Notes: generated from the letters alone by a model not told the origin. A stretch of DNA of 64,000 nt from Hyphomicrobiales bacterium (GCA_017305665.1 JAFKKH010000014.1:124001-188000); one strand, 5' to 3'; positions 7,315 to 17,290 are shown, numbered from the stretch's first letter. Numbers and translations are program-made.

Positions 7315-7512
7315 CGGCGCGCCCGCGGAGACGGCTTTCAGCACGCGCGTCGGGTGAGGTGCGCGCGGTCAGCGACGAGTTCGCGTGACCACCTGATGCC
7401 CGCAAATCTGCCGGCGTGATGGCCGAATGCCGTTCTGTGCGCGGGATCACGGAGCGCGCGACGATGCCGTGCGAGGTTGGGCTTCCATCGAATTGATCGA
7501 GGAAGCCTCGCC

Positions 7513-7893
7513 ATGATGACGCCGGCCGCCGGAAAGACCGCGACCTTTTTACTTGGCGCGCTGCTCGTCGCCATACTGTTCGGCTTGCCGACCTTTGTCG
7601 GCGCGGCGCTGTTGCTTAAACTCTTTCACTCTTCCGCGATTGTCACCGACAGTCAGGGGCCCGTGTCGTTCGTCGTCATAACCTCATTGTTGACGGGGTT
7701 GCTGGCCGGCTGGCTCGGTCCGCGCTATCCGAGATTGTTCGTCGGCAGTTACGAGCCGGCGTTCTTCGATGCCTCGCTCGGCCTGCACGACAAGATCGCA
7801 TGCTGGCTTGCCGAGCCGCGTTGCCAGCAGCGAGTGCTGACCTCGATGCTGATGGTGTCGATGTTGTCGCTGATGGTGATGGCGCAGGGGTGA
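7513..7893 (+). CDS. Small inner-membrane hypothetical protein
   Basis: 126 aa from ATG 7513, preceded by GAGGAAG. Segment one (residues about 9-35, TFLLGALLVAILFGLPTFVG) and segment two (about 52-72, VSFVVITSLLTGLLAGWLG) are transmembrane, with a hydrophobic Met-rich C-terminus (LTSMLMVSMLSLMVMAQG) that could be a third. The loop contains YPRLFVGSYEPAFFDASLGL. No family recognised. It converges on the monooxygenase gene with 26 bases between stops. Confidence 0.7.
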   Translation: MMTPAAGKTATFLLGALLVAILFGLPTFVGAALLLKLFHSSAIVTDSQGPVSFVVITSLLTGLLAGWLGPRYPRLFVGSYEPAFFDASLGLHDKIACWLAEPRCQQRVLTSMLMVSMLSLMVMAQG

Positions 7894-7919
7894 GGGAGAG
7901 CGATGGTTGCGGCGCCCGT

Positions 7920-8900
7920 CTAACGCGCCGCCTCGGCGATCATCTCGAACGACTTCAGCCGAGTCGGGTGGTCGTAGATATCCGAGACGACGATCAGCTC
8001 ATCGGCGCCGGTTTCCTTTACCAGCGCTGCGATCCCGGCGCGGACAGTGTCCTGCGAGCCGACGATGGAGCGGGCCAACATGCGCATGGCCTGCATTTTC
8101 TCCGAGGGCGACCAGTAGGTCTCGATATCGTCGATCGGCGGCTGGCTCAGGCCGCGCGCGTTGCGGAACATGTTGGTGAACGACATCTGCTGGGTGGTGG
8201 CGAGTCGCCGGGCCTCTTCGTCGCTTCCGGCTGCGATGATGTTGACGCCCACCATGGCATGGGGCTTGTCGAGCTGCTCGGACGGCTTGAAGCGGGCGCG
8301 GTAGATCTGCAGCGCCGGGAGCAGTTCGTCGGGCGCGAAGTGCGATGCGAATGCGTAAGGCAGCCCCAGTTCGGCAGCGACCATCGCACCGAAATGACTC
8401 GAGCCGAGAATCCACAAGGGCACGTTGGTGCCTGCGGCGGGCACGGCCCGGATGCGCTGGGTCGGGCCGGCAGGCGCGAGGAAGGCCTGCACCTCCAGCA
8501 CGTCCTGCGGAAAATTGTCGGCGGCATCCGGTGAGCGCCGCAGCGCGCGCAGCGTGAGTTGGTCGGTGCCCGGTGCGCGCCCGAGTCCGAGATCGATCCG
8601 GTCCGGAAACAGCCGCGCCAGCGTGCCGAACTGCTCGGCGATCACGTAGGGCGCGTGGTTTGGCAGCATGATGCCGCCCGCGCCGACACGGATGGTCTTT
8701 GTTCCGGCGGCGATATGGCCGATCACGACCGAGGTTGCCGCGCTCGCAATGCCGATCATGTTGTGATGCTCGGCCACCCAGATGCGGCGATAGCCCCATC
8801 CTTCCGCGTGGGCTGCGAGATCGCGGGCGTTGTCGAGGGCGCCACGCGCGTCGGTGTCTTGCGTGACGCGGACGAGGTCGAGAATGGACAGGGGGATCAT
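7920..8900 (-). CDS. LLM-class (luciferase-like) flavin-dependent oxidoreductase
   Basis: 326 aa, full length for the MsnO8/YhbW-like group of luciferase-like monooxygenases. Typical features are [14 protein letters not shown] at the start, [20 protein letters not shown] containing the conserved AEHHN, and [20 protein letters not shown], then [13 protein letters not shown]. These are hallmarks of the TIM-barrel family that uses reduced FMN. The physiological substrate is unknown. The gene is transcribed alone, away from uvrB. Confidence 0.93.
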   Translation of the reverse strand: MIPLSILDLVRVTQDTDARGALDNARDLAAHAEGWGYRRIWVAEHHNMIGIASAATSVVIGHIAAGTKTIRVGAGGIMLPNHAPYVIAEQFGTLARLFPDRIDLGLGRAPGTDQLTLRALRRSPDAADNFPQDVLEVQAFLAPAGPTQRIRAVPAAGTNVPLWILGSSHFGAMVAAELGLPYAFASHFAPDELLPALQIYRARFKPSEQLDKPHAMVGVNIIAAGSDEEARRLATTQQMSFTNMFRNARGLSQPPIDDIETYWSPSEKMQAMRMLARSIVGSQDTVRAGIAALVKETGADELIVVSDIYDHPTRLKSFEMIAEAAR

Positions 8901-9005
8901 GGGGACTTTCGGCAGGCGGCGTCGTTCGACGGCTCTAGGGGAGGCATTCGAGGGTCATATATGGGGATCGCATCGGCTCATCGCCATGCCGAAACCGAAG
9001 GCGCG

Positions 9006-12000
9006 TTATCGCTTCTTCCATCCGCCGCGATGCCCCGGTGCGCCGCCACTGGAGCGCGGGCGCGGGGCGTTGTCATCGCGCCTGACGATGCCGCCGAATT
9101 CCTGCCCACCCTCGCGCATGGATTTCGGTTTGTAGATCTTGCTTTCGGTGCCCGGGCCCATCTCGTCCAGTGTCGGCTTGCGCGGTTTGGCGCGGCCGTC
9201 CGTCGGCTTGACTTCGTGCCACGAGGCGATGCCCATTTCGTCGAGCGTGGGCTTGTGAACTTTTGAAGAGGATGAGCCGCCGCGCTTGCCGAACTTGCCC
9301 GAGGGCTTGCCTTGCGCCGCCTTGTCGAGGCGCGCCGGCAGGTTCGCCGCGTCGCCGTATTTCTTTGCGCCGGCGTAAGAGCCGGCCTTGGCCGCCACGC
9401 CGCGCTGCTTGATGGTCGGATCGTCCACCACGGCCAACGCCGTGGCGCGCAGCCGCTTCACCTCGTCGCGCAGCCGCGCGGCTTCCTCGAAGTTCAGGTC
9501 GGCGGCGGCCTCGCGCATGCGCGTTTCGAGATCGGCCAGCACCGCCTCGAAGTTGTGGCCGATGGCGACGGCATCGTCGGCCATGCCGCCGTCGCCGATC
9601 TCCACCAGCACATGGTCGCGCTCGTAGACCGAGTTGAGGATGTCGCCGATGGATTTCTTCACGCTCTCCGGCGTGATGCCGTTCGCAGTGTTGTATTCCA
9701 CCTGCTTCTCGCGGCGGCGCGTGGTCTCGGCCATGGCGCGCTCCATCGAGCCGGTGATCTGGTCGGCATAGAGGATCACCTTGCCGTCGACGTTGCGCGC
9801 GGCGCGGCCGATGGTCTGGATCAGCGAAGTCTCGCTGCGCAGAAAACCTTCCTTGTCGGCATCGAGAATGGCGACCAGCGCGCATTCGGGAATGTCGAGG
9901 CCCTCGCGCAACAGGTTGATGCCGACCAGCGCGTCGAATGCGCCGAGCCTGAGATCACGGATGATCTCGATGCGTTCGATGGTGTCGATGTCGCTATGCA
10001 TGTACCTGACACGAATACCCTGCTCGTGCAGATATTCGGTGAGGTCTTCCGCCATGCGCTTGGTCAGCACCGTGACCAGCGAGCGATAGCCTTTCGCGGC
10101 GGTGGCACGCACCTCGCCGACGAGATCGTCCACTTGCGTGCGCGCGGGGCGGATATCGACCGGCGGATCGATCAGGCCGGTCGGGCGGATCACCTGCTCG
10201 ACGAACACACCGCCGCTTTCGTTGAGCTCCCACGCGCCGGGCGTCGCCGAGACGCCGACCGTCTGCGGCCGCATCATGTCCCATTCCTCGAAGCGCAGCG
10301 GGCGGTTGTCCATGCAGGAGGGCAGGCGGAAGCCGTATTCGGCGAGCGTCGCCTTGCGGCGGAAGTCGCCGCGGAACATGCCGCCGATCTGCGGTACGGT
10401 GACGTGGCTCTCGTCGGCGAATACCAGTGCGTTGTCGGGCACGTATTCGAACAGCGTCGGCGGTGGCTCGCCGGGCAGGCGGCCGGTCAGGTAGCGCGAG
10501 TAGTTCTCGATGCCGGCGCAGCTTCCGGTCGCCTCCAGCATTTCGAGGTCGAAGGTGGTACGCTGCTCCAGCCGCTGCGCTTCCAGCAGGCGGCCCTGAT
10601 CGTGCAACTGGTCGAGCCGCTGCTTCAGCTCGATCTTGATGTTCTTGATCGCCTGCACCAGCGTCGGCCGCGGCGTCACGTAGTGCGAGTTGGAATAGAC
10701 CTTGATGAATTCCAGCTCGTCCTGCTTGTGGCCGGTGAGCGGATCGAACTCCTCGATGCTCTCGACCTCGTCGCCGAACAGGTTGACGCGCCAGGCCCGG
10801 TCTTCGTAGTGCGCCGGGAAGATGTCGATGACATCGCCGCGCACGCGGAAGGTGCCGCGGGTGAAGTCAGCGGAGGTGCGCTTGTATTGCAGTGCCACGA
10901 GATCGGCGATGAGCTGGCGCTGGTCGATGCGCTCGCCGCGCTTCAGCGCGAAGGTCATCGCGGTGTAGGTCTCGACCGAGCCGATACCGTAGATGCACGA
11001 TACCGATGCGACGATGATGACGTCGTCGCGCTCCAGCAGTGCGCGCGTTGCCGAGTGGCGCATGCGATCGATCTGCTCGTTGATCGAGGAATCCTTCTCG
11101 ATGTAGGTGTCGGTGCGCGGAACGTAGGCTTCCGGCTGGTAGTAGTCGTAATAGCTGACGAAATACTCGACGGCGTTGTCGGGAAAGAAATTCTTAAACT
11201 CGCCGTAGAGCTGCGCCGCCAGCGTCTTGTTTGGCGCGAGGATCAGCGCCGGGCGCTGCGTCGCCTCGATCACCTTCGCCATGGTGTAGGTCTTGCCCGA
11301 TCCGGTGACGCCGAGCAGCACCTGGGTGCGGTCGCTGCGCTGAATGCCTTCGACCAATTCCTTGATCGCGGTGGGCTGGTCGCCCTTCGGCTGATACTCC
11401 GATTTGATCTCGAAGCGAACGCCGCCTTCGGTCTTCTCCGGGCGCGGTGGGCGGTGTGGGGTCCACACCTTCAGCGAACCGTCGTCCTTCTTGAATTCGG
11501 GACGGCCGTCGCGCAACAGGGCTTCCAGCGAATCCGCCGTTGCCTTGACGCCGAGGCCTTCCATCTTGCTGCGCGGCGGCCGCGCCAGCGCCTCTTCGTC
11601 ATCCTCCGCGGTCGGCAGGCCCAGTTGTCGCGCCAGTTCGGGATCGAGCGTCGGGATGGTCGCGGCCGTGCCGTAGTTCGGTGTGGCGAACTCCGATTGC
11701 GGTGCTTCGTCGAAGCCGCCGACTCCTTCCCCCGTTGTGGGGGAGGGTTGGGGAGGGGAGATCGTGACGCTCTCCGCTGCAGCGTCCCGCTTCGCCGTTG
11801 CATCGCTTTTGCCGCGCGTCGAAGCGCGCGCACGATGCGCAGCCGCCTCGCCGCCGGAGCGGCGGTCCCAGGAGTTATCCGGTGGCGGCTGCAATCCGGT
11901 GCCGGACCCCAGCCCCGCATCGCCGCGATTGATGGCGGGATTGAGCAGATCGGCCAATGCCGGCCCGATCGGCTGCACCTCGGGACGGTGCGCCTTCGAC

Positions 12001-12047
12001 TTCGGTGTTTTGCCTGATTTTTTCGGGGAGCCGGGGGTCTTTGCCAT
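9006..12047 (-). CDS. uvrB: Excinuclease ABC subunit B with long N-terminal extension
   Basis: 1013 aa against about 670-720 usual for UvrB. The canonical core starts near residue 211 ([20 protein letters not shown]). Walker A GVTGSGKT lies near 246-253, the damage-probing beta-hairpin [12 protein letters not shown] near 299-310, the DESH motif in [12 protein letters not shown], and helicase motif VI in QTIGRAARN. The UVR domain ([20 protein letters not shown]) precedes a C-terminal basic tail in which KPTLDEMG occurs twice. The first 210 residues are low complexity and include an in-frame repeat-derived stretch (residues 97-111). UvrB acts with UvrA/UvrC in nucleotide excision repair. Confidence 0.97.
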   Translation of the reverse strand: MAKTPGSPKKSGKTPKSKAHRPEVQPIGPALADLLNPAINRGDAGLGSGTGLQPPPDNSWDRRSGGEAAAHRARASTRGKSDATAKRDAAAESVTISPPQPSPTTGEGVGGFDEAPQSEFATPNYGTAATIPTLDPELARQLGLPTAEDDEEALARPPRSKMEGLGVKATADSLEALLRDGRPEFKKDDGSLKVWTPHRPPRPEKTEGGVRFEIKSEYQPKGDQPTAIKELVEGIQRSDRTQVLLGVTGSGKTYTMAKVIEATQRPALILAPNKTLAAQLYGEFKNFFPDNAVEYFVSYYDYYQPEAYVPRTDTYIEKDSSINEQIDRMRHSATRALLERDDVIIVASVSCIYGIGSVETYTAMTFALKRGERIDQRQLIADLVALQYKRTSADFTRGTFRVRGDVIDIFPAHYEDRAWRVNLFGDEVESIEEFDPLTGHKQDELEFIKVYSNSHYVTPRPTLVQAIKNIKIELKQRLDQLHDQGRLLEAQRLEQRTTFDLEMLEATGSCAGIENYSRYLTGRLPGEPPPTLFEYVPDNALVFADESHVTVPQIGGMFRGDFRRKATLAEYGFRLPSCMDNRPLRFEEWDMMRPQTVGVSATPGAWELNESGGVFVEQVIRPTGLIDPPVDIRPARTQVDDLVGEVRATAAKGYRSLVTVLTKRMAEDLTEYLHEQGIRVRYMHSDIDTIERIEIIRDLRLGAFDALVGINLLREGLDIPECALVAILDADKEGFLRSETSLIQTIGRAARNVDGKVILYADQITGSMERAMAETTRRREKQVEYNTANGITPESVKKSIGDILNSVYERDHVLVEIGDGGMADDAVAIGHNFEAVLADLETRMREAAADLNFEEAARLRDEVKRLRATALAVVDDPTIKQRGVAAKAGSYAGAKKYGDAANLPARLDKAAQGKPSGKFGKRGGSSSSKVHKPTLDEMGIASWHEVKPTDGRAKPRKPTLDEMGPGTESKIYKPKSMREGGQEFGGIVRRDDNAPRPRSSGGAPGHRGGWKKR
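11715..11760. repeat. Palindromic repeat inside the uvrB coding sequence
   Basis: CTTCCCCC and GGGGGAG pair around GTTGT, and the flank reads GGGTTGGGGAGGGG on the plus strand. The same G/C-rich signature occurs intergenically at 50888-51087 and 63774-63923. On the minus strand it is translated as [15 protein letters not shown] in the UvrB N-terminal extension without breaking the frame. Confidence 0.65.
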
Positions 12048-12272
12048 GGCCGGAATATGGGGCGAGTCCGCGGCGCATGAAAGGGCGAACTCGCCCCCGC
12101 GTCAGGGTGCTGCTGACGCATTCTGGTTCGGGATGGGCGGTAGTTCGCGACCGCCACGCCATTCGGAATGCTGTGGATAAGAGTTGCGACCCCCGCAAAT
12201 TGCAACTCGTGCGGCCCCGGAGAATCTGGCCGGTTCAAGCATTGCTGATTTTTTATTTTTTATGGGGTCGTC

Positions 12273-13505
12273 ATGTTTTCAAAATTTGCGACGTGCGTCG
12301 TCGCGGCTGCGGTCGCGATCGCGATGCTGGCGGGATGCGCGGAGTTGAACACGCGTGGCGGGACCGTGGCGGTCATTCAGGACAACGTCCTATTTGTCGC
12401 GCGAACCAAGAGTCACCGCCTGTTCCGATCCTACCTGCTGATCGGCGTGTTGGTGGCTGCGGCCCGGCAAGGTGCGCATAATCAGGCTGACGCGGCGGCG
12501 ATCGAAGGAAATCTAAAGTCCGCGCTTTCCACCGCCTACGAAGCGTATGACTGCTTGTATGGCAATGCGCGACAGCCAGGCGCCGCGGCGACAGCATGGG
12601 TCGCAAAAGCCGCAGCCGAGAAAGTTGGTACCTTCGACGCTGTCGAGTTCGAGGCGCCGGCTGTCTGCCAGTTTTTCGATGAAAAGATGGCGCGGCTTGA
12701 TTACGCTTTGTACCGGTTGGCGCTCAGCTCGCTATTCAACCCACAAAGTAGTGTGTATCTCACGGAAATTCGCGACAAACTCATGGGCGAGGTGCCTGTC
12801 CTCTCGGCGAGCGCGAAAGCTGCGATCTATGCCAACAAGGCGGTGAACCAGGCCACCAATGTTGTCGACGATCTGCTCAACCTTAGCTTTTCAAGTGCCG
12901 GTCCGGTGCTGACGCTGCTGCCGCTCTATCGTGACTCTCTCGAAATCAATATGTGGGTGATCGTCGATACGCTAACGAAGCGGGGCAATAGCGGCGCTCC
13001 ATGCCCATGGCCGCCGTCCGAGCCGGCTATCGCCGCGGACGGAACGCCCGTACCGAGCTTTTCGTTTGATTGCAGAACGCGCGATTACGCCTTCTTTATT
13101 CTGAACGATGGCAATGGTTACCTACCGGAGTGGCGCGAGTTTGTCCGCCATATGAATCCGATTGCGTATAGCGTCGAAGCTTACGCGCCACATTTTGTAT
13201 TGGTTTCGCGATTGATCTGGCGTTCCTGCAAGAACCTGCTCATCAATGACTGTAGCGATGCCATGACGAAGGCCGCCGAGACCGCGATGAGCGAGGCGCT
13301 TTGGGTTGGCGTAACCGAAAAGGAGAGACGCCCTTATAGCGCATCGTTGGCTCCTTCCACGCGATTTGCGCGGCAGCCGCTTCGCGATCCGAGCCGCATC
13401 ACGACCGCGCCTGCAAGGCGCGCGCCAGTGCAGTCCGGAGATCGGGAGCCGAGAGGCGGCGATTCAGGTCCAACCGGATCAATTGCACCGGTGCCGGTTC
13501 GTTAG
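12273..13505 (+). CDS. Orphan lipoprotein, function unknown
   Basis: 410 aa. The N-terminus MFSKFATCVVAAAVAIAMLA ends in lipobox LAGC (Cys about residue 22), so it is a lipoprotein. The body is largely helical (residues 70-230) with DYALYRLALSSLFN and KAAIYANKAVNQATNVVDDL, then a Cys-containing central part, then a Pro/Arg/Gly-rich tail (TTAPARRAPVQSGDREPRGG). Codon use looks less GC-biased than neighbours (many ATT, GTT, TTT, AAA), a possible sign of acquisition. The start has GGGG before GTCGTC-ATG, with a T-rich stretch just upstream. No family recognised. Confidence 0.75.
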   Translation: MFSKFATCVVAAAVAIAMLAGCAELNTRGGTVAVIQDNVLFVARTKSHRLFRSYLLIGVLVAAARQGAHNQADAAAIEGNLKSALSTAYEAYDCLYGNARQPGAAATAWVAKAAAEKVGTFDAVEFEAPAVCQFFDEKMARLDYALYRLALSSLFNPQSSVYLTEIRDKLMGEVPVLSASAKAAIYANKAVNQATNVVDDLLNLSFSSAGPVLTLLPLYRDSLEINMWVIVDTLTKRGNSGAPCPWPPSEPAIAADGTPVPSFSFDCRTRDYAFFILNDGNGYLPEWREFVRHMNPIAYSVEAYAPHFVLVSRLIWRSCKNLLINDCSDAMTKAAETAMSEALWVGVTEKERRPYSASLAPSTRFARQPLRDPSRITTAPARRAPVQSGDREPRGGDSGPTGSIAPVPVR

Positions 13506-13515
13506 GCTGCCATTC

Positions 13516-13533
13516 AGGCACGGAACTGTGCCT
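13516..13533. terminator. Small hairpin between convergent genes
   Basis: AGGCAC (13516-13521) pairs with GTGCCT (13528-13533) around GGAACT. It lies between the lipoprotein gene and the convergent HAD gene. No U-run, so the assignment as terminator is weak. Confidence 0.3.
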
Positions 13534-13566
13534 CACACTTTCGCGTGCGCAGTCTCTCACTGAAGT

Positions 13567-14262
13567 TTATGCGGTGGACGTGGTCCGTGCGGTTTCACTG
13601 AAACCAATGCGCGTGTGCATGAATGCCAGTACTGCGTGCAAGTCCGGCAGGACGGCGGCGCATTTTGCGCGAATATTGTCGGTCGGCTGCAGGATGTCGG
13701 GTACCATGATCGTTATGGCGCCGGCGGCATGGGCCGCGGTGACGCCGGGGCTCGAATCCTCGACGGCGACGCAGGCGTGGGGCGAGACGCGAAGCCGCTC
13801 CGCCGCCAGCAGATAGAGATCGGGATGCGGCTTTCCGCGCGCGACATCGTCGCGGGTCAGGACGGCGTCGAAGCGGTCGCGGATCCCTGCGAGTTCGAGA
13901 TAGCGATCCGCCGTGCGACGCGACGACGAGGTCACGAGCGCCATGGGACATCCGGCATCTCGTAGCGCATCGAGCAGATCCATGGCGCCCGGCTTGAGGG
14001 GAAGCCCCTGCGCCAGCAGGTCGTCGCGATGCGCGGCATAGGCCTTGTTGATGTCCGCGAGCGGAAAGTCCGTTCCGTAGTGATCGCGCAGCATCGCCTC
14101 GCACTCGGGCCCCGGCAATCCGATCATGGCGTGGCAGATCGCGGTGGCGTCGCGATACCCGAAGGCCTCGAGCGCCTTGATCAGGCTGGCCAGATAGACC
14201 TGTTCGGTATCGAGCAGCGTGCCGTCCATGTCGAGCAGGACGGCTTCGAACTGTGCCTTCAT
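13567..14262 (-). CDS. HAD-family phosphatase (beta-phosphoglucomutase/GPP-like subfamily)
   Basis: 231 aa from ATG 14262. Motif I is DMDGTLLDTE with the nucleophile Asp at about residue 11 and the acid Asp at 13. The cap region follows with ASLIKALEAFGYRD. Motif II is LVTSSSRRTADRYL; motif III/IV is GKPHPDLYLLAAERL with VAVEDSSPGVTAAHAAG. This pattern is the HAD IA group (beta-PGM, phosphoglycolate or sugar phosphatases). The natural substrate is not evident. Its ATG overlaps the stop of the upstream CWC gene (ATGA), which indicates coupled translation. Confidence 0.9.
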   Translation of the reverse strand: MKAQFEAVLLDMDGTLLDTEQVYLASLIKALEAFGYRDATAICHAMIGLPGPECEAMLRDHYGTDFPLADINKAYAAHRDDLLAQGLPLKPGAMDLLDALRDAGCPMALVTSSSRRTADRYLELAGIRDRFDAVLTRDDVARGKPHPDLYLLAAERLRVSPHACVAVEDSSPGVTAAHAAGAITIMVPDILQPTDNIRAKCAAVLPDLHAVLAFMHTRIGFSETARTTSTA

Positions 14263-14486
14263 GATGGTGATACGGCGGTGCCGGACGCCGCCGCTGCTGC
14301 CTGTCTCAGACACTCACGACACAGACAATCGCCACCCGCGACAGGCATCGGCAGGCGCGCGGTCTCCTCCGCGCACCAGCAGTTCCCCGAGAGGTCGCAG
14401 CCGAATTCCGTTCCGCAACCGGAACAGACAAGGCGGCGGGCTCCGGGTCTTTCTGTCCGAGCAGGTCTTTCTGTCTGATTTGTCAT
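14259..14486 (-). CDS. Cysteine-rich CWC family small protein
   Basis: 75 aa from ATG 14486. The stretch LVCSGCGTEFGCDLSGNCWC carries the C-x2-C...C...CWC pattern, followed by GGDCLCRECL with three further Cys. This fits the small CWC-type zinc-ribbon family. The N-terminus repeats a short unit (TERPARTERPGARR). Translation runs into the HAD gene by a four-base ATGA overlap, and the DUF1800 gene is transcribed divergently from 76 bases away. The biological role of the family is unknown. Confidence 0.75.
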   Translation of the reverse strand: MTNQTERPARTERPGARRLVCSGCGTEFGCDLSGNCWCAEETARLPMPVAGGDCLCRECLRQAAAAASGTAVSPS

Positions 14487-14562
14487 CAACGTGAAGCTGC
14501 TTTTCATGCCGGGTTCATCCGGCAGGGATTTATACTTCCAAAATTGATCAGGCGAAAATCCA

Positions 14563-16056
14563 ATGGCTCGCGATTCCCAAGGTGCGCTTGTTGCGCTCAA
14601 TCGATTCGGGTTCGGAGCGCGGGGTGGCGCGGCCGGCGATTTCGGCAATGCCGCTTCCGATCCCCGCGGATTTGTGAAGGCGGAACTCAGCCGCCCCAAT
14701 GCCGCGTTGCTCGACGTGCCGGGCCTCACCTCGACGCCTGCGCTCGCCCGCGCCATGTTCGAATATCAGGGCGAGGTCAAACAGGCGCGCATTGCTGCCA
14801 AGGCCGCGGAGGCGGCGAAGGCCGAGGTGCAGCCGGGAGCCGACAGGTCCGAAGGGCACGGACAGCCGATGGCGCCGAAGGTCGCGAATGCATCCGGGAT
14901 GTCGGCGATGAAACCCGATGCGGCCAAGCCGGCGATGCCGGTAAATGTCGTGCAAAAGACCTATCGCGCCGAAGCGCTGGCGCGTTTGCAGCGCGCGACG
15001 ATTGCCGATTGCGGGTTCGTCGAACGCCTTGTGACATTCTGGTCCAATCATTTCTGCATCTCTGCGAACAAGGGCCAGCCCGCGCGGATGTGGGCCGGAT
15101 CATTCGAGCGCGAGGCGATCCGTCCGCACGTGCTCGGCCATTTCCCGGACATGCTGAAAGCGGTCGAGCAGCACCCCGCGATGCTGTTCTTCCTCGACAA
15201 TCAGCAGTCGGTCGGCCCCGATTCACGCGCGGGCCGCAACCGGAAACGCGGGCTGAATGAAAACCTCGCGCGCGAGATCATGGAATTGCACACGCTTGGC
15301 GTCGGCAGCGGCTATACGCAGGACGACGTCACTTCGTTTGCACGGATGATTACCGGTTGGACCTATGTCGGCCGCGCCGGGCGGCTCGGCGAACCCGGCA
15401 CGTTCATCTTCAATGCCAACGCGCATGAACCGGGGCCCCAGCGGTTGCTCGGCAAGACCTATGACAATACCGGGCTCGGGCAGGGCGAAGCGGCGCTGGC
15501 CGACATCGCGCGACATCCCGCGACGGCGAAATTCATCGCCACCAAGTTTGCACGTCATTTCGTCGCGGACGATCCGCCACCTGCGCTGGTGGCGCGTTTG
15601 CAGAGCGTGTTCACGAAGACCGGCGGCGATCTCAAGGCGATGACACTGACGCTCGTCGATTCGAACGAGGCATGGCAGGCGCCGCTGACCAAGATGCGCT
15701 CGCCTTACGAGTACCTGATTGCGTCCGGGCGGTTGCTGGCGCGTATTCCGGAGGATCCCGGCCTTTATCTCGGCGGTCTCAATATGCTGGGCGAGCCGCT
15801 GTGGACACCGCCGGGCCCGAACGGCTTCCCCGACACCAATGCGGCATGGGCCGCGCCTGAAGGCATGAAACTGCGGCTCGATATCGCGGCGCGGATTTCG
15901 TCGCGGATCGCGCCGAGTATCGATCCGCGCGAATTGCTCGAGGTTGCTGTCGGGGATGCTGCATCGAATGAAACTCGGCAAGCGGTGGCGCGCGCGGAAA
16001 CGCGGGAGCAGGCGCTGGCGCTGCTGCTGATGTCGCCGGAATTCCAGAGGAGGTGA
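14563..16056 (+). CDS. DUF1800 domain-containing protein
   Basis: 497 aa. It starts MARDSQGALVALNRFGFGAR, the usual opening of DUF1800 proteins, and contains the family phrases RLVTFWSNHFCIS-like (ERLVTFWSNHFCISANKGQP), LNENLAREIMELHTLGVGSG and YTQDDVTSFARMITGW. These define the family, whose activity is unknown. A central Lys/Ala-rich insert (residues 70-120) is variable. The next gene, DUF1501, starts two bases after the stop with AGGAGG lying in the end of this gene, so the two are one operon. No signal peptide is visible; export may depend on the Tat partner. Confidence 0.92.
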   Translation: MARDSQGALVALNRFGFGARGGAAGDFGNAASDPRGFVKAELSRPNAALLDVPGLTSTPALARAMFEYQGEVKQARIAAKAAEAAKAEVQPGADRSEGHGQPMAPKVANASGMSAMKPDAAKPAMPVNVVQKTYRAEALARLQRATIADCGFVERLVTFWSNHFCISANKGQPARMWAGSFEREAIRPHVLGHFPDMLKAVEQHPAMLFFLDNQQSVGPDSRAGRNRKRGLNENLAREIMELHTLGVGSGYTQDDVTSFARMITGWTYVGRAGRLGEPGTFIFNANAHEPGPQRLLGKTYDNTGLGQGEAALADIARHPATAKFIATKFARHFVADDPPPALVARLQSVFTKTGGDLKAMTLTLVDSNEAWQAPLTKMRSPYEYLIASGRLLARIPEDPGLYLGGLNMLGEPLWTPPGPNGFPDTNAAWAAPEGMKLRLDIAARISSRIAPSIDPRELLEVAVGDAASNETRQAVARAETREQALALLLMSPEFQRR

Positions 16057-16058
16057 CC

Positions 16059-17288
16059 ATGGAGATCATGGATTGCTGCGAAAGCCGGACGACAGCGGGC
16101 ATTTCCCGCCGTCAAATGTTGCTCGGTGGCGCCACCTTCGCGGCCTGGGCCTACCTGCCGAAATTCGCGCGCGCGGCCGGTGGCCGCGATCCGCGCGTGA
16201 TCATGGTCATCCTGCGCGGCGCGCTCGATGGCCTCGCCACCGTCGCGCCGGTCGGCGATCCCGACTACGCGGCGCTTCACGGCGCGATCGCCCTGACGAG
16301 GGGTGGCCCGCATCCGGCGATCGAACTGGATTCCTTCTTCGCCCTGCACCCATCGATGCCGGTCTTCGCCCGCATGTATCGGGACAAGCAGGCCGCGGTC
16401 GTGCACGCGGTCGCGACGCCCTATCGCGACCGCTCGCATTTCGACGGACAGGACGTGCTGGAGAGCGGTTTTGCGGGGCCCGGCCGCGTGCAGTCCGGCT
16501 GGCTCAATCGCGCGCTCGGAGCGTTGCCGAAGGGCGAGCGGGTGACGAGCGCGCTCGCGGTCGGCCCGACTGCGCCGCTGGTGTTGCGCGGTCCCGCGCC
16601 GACGGTCGGCTGGGCGCCCGCCGTGTTGCCGCAAGCGGCCGATGATACCGCGATGCGGCTGCTCGAGCTCTATGACCATCGCGATCGCGCCTTGCACGAG
16701 GCGCTGGCGCAAGGGCTGAAGCTCGAGAAGTCGGCAAGCGGCGAGGGAATGAAGCCGAAAGGCGGTAATGCGGTCGCCGCGATGCGCTTCGCAGCGAAAG
16801 GCGCGGCAAAGCTGATGGCCGCCGACGATGGTCCGCGTATCGGCGCGCTGGCTTTTGACGGTTGGGACACCCATGCCAATGAAGGCGGGCCCGTCGGTCG
16901 GCTGGCTTTTTTGCTGTCGGGACTCGACGGGGCTTTCGAGGAATTCCAGAACGGGCTTGGTCCGCGCTGGCGCGACACGGTGGTCATCGTCGCGACCGAA
17001 TTCGGCCGCACCGCGCATATCAACGGCACCAGCGGCACCGATCACGGCACCGGCACCATCGCGTTGCTTGCCGGCGGTGCCGTGAAGGGTGGACGCGTGA
17101 TCGCGGATTGGCCGGGGCTGAAGACGGCAAACCTCTATCAGGCGCGCGACCTTGCGCCGACCACCGATCTGCGCGCGGTGATCAAGGGCGTGTTGCGCGA
17201 TCAGCTCGGCTTGAGCGAGCAGGTGCTGGCGAAGACCGTGTTTCCCGACAGTGGTGCGGTGAAGCCGATGGCGGGGCTGGTGGTGTAG
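16059..17288 (+). CDS. DUF1501 domain-containing protein with Tat signal
   Basis: 409 aa. ATG 16059 is preceded by AGAGGAGGTGACC, an almost ideal Shine-Dalgarno formed at the end of the upstream gene. The N-terminus has a twin-arginine motif SRRQML (about residues 16-21) and a hydrophobic stretch (LLGGATFAAWAYLPKFARA), so export in folded form is likely. The body matches DUF1501, distantly sulfatase/alkaline-phosphatase-like: MVILRGALDGLATVAP, HVDQ-like HFDGQDVLESGF, GWDTHANEG, and VIVATEFGRT with DHGTGTIALL. It pairs with DUF1800 in many bacteria; the substrate is not known. Confidence 0.92.
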   Translation: MEIMDCCESRTTAGISRRQMLLGGATFAAWAYLPKFARAAGGRDPRVIMVILRGALDGLATVAPVGDPDYAALHGAIALTRGGPHPAIELDSFFALHPSMPVFARMYRDKQAAVVHAVATPYRDRSHFDGQDVLESGFAGPGRVQSGWLNRALGALPKGERVTSALAVGPTAPLVLRGPAPTVGWAPAVLPQAADDTAMRLLELYDHRDRALHEALAQGLKLEKSASGEGMKPKGGNAVAAMRFAAKGAAKLMAADDGPRIGALAFDGWDTHANEGGPVGRLAFLLSGLDGAFEEFQNGLGPRWRDTVVIVATEFGRTAHINGTSGTDHGTGTIALLAGGAVKGGRVIADWPGLKTANLYQARDLAPTTDLRAVIKGVLRDQLGLSEQVLAKTVFPDSGAVKPMAGLVV

Positions 17289-17290
17289 TC

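Noticed and set aside
9312..12017. Long plus-strand frame of about 900 codons opposite uvrB
   Set aside because: It is an antisense shadow of a GC-rich gene; composition is Arg/Ala-rich and has no domain.
12048..12240. Possible LexA box upstream of uvrB
   Set aside because: GTTC words occur, but the spacing between them is 13, not 7, as in alphaproteobacterial SOS boxes.
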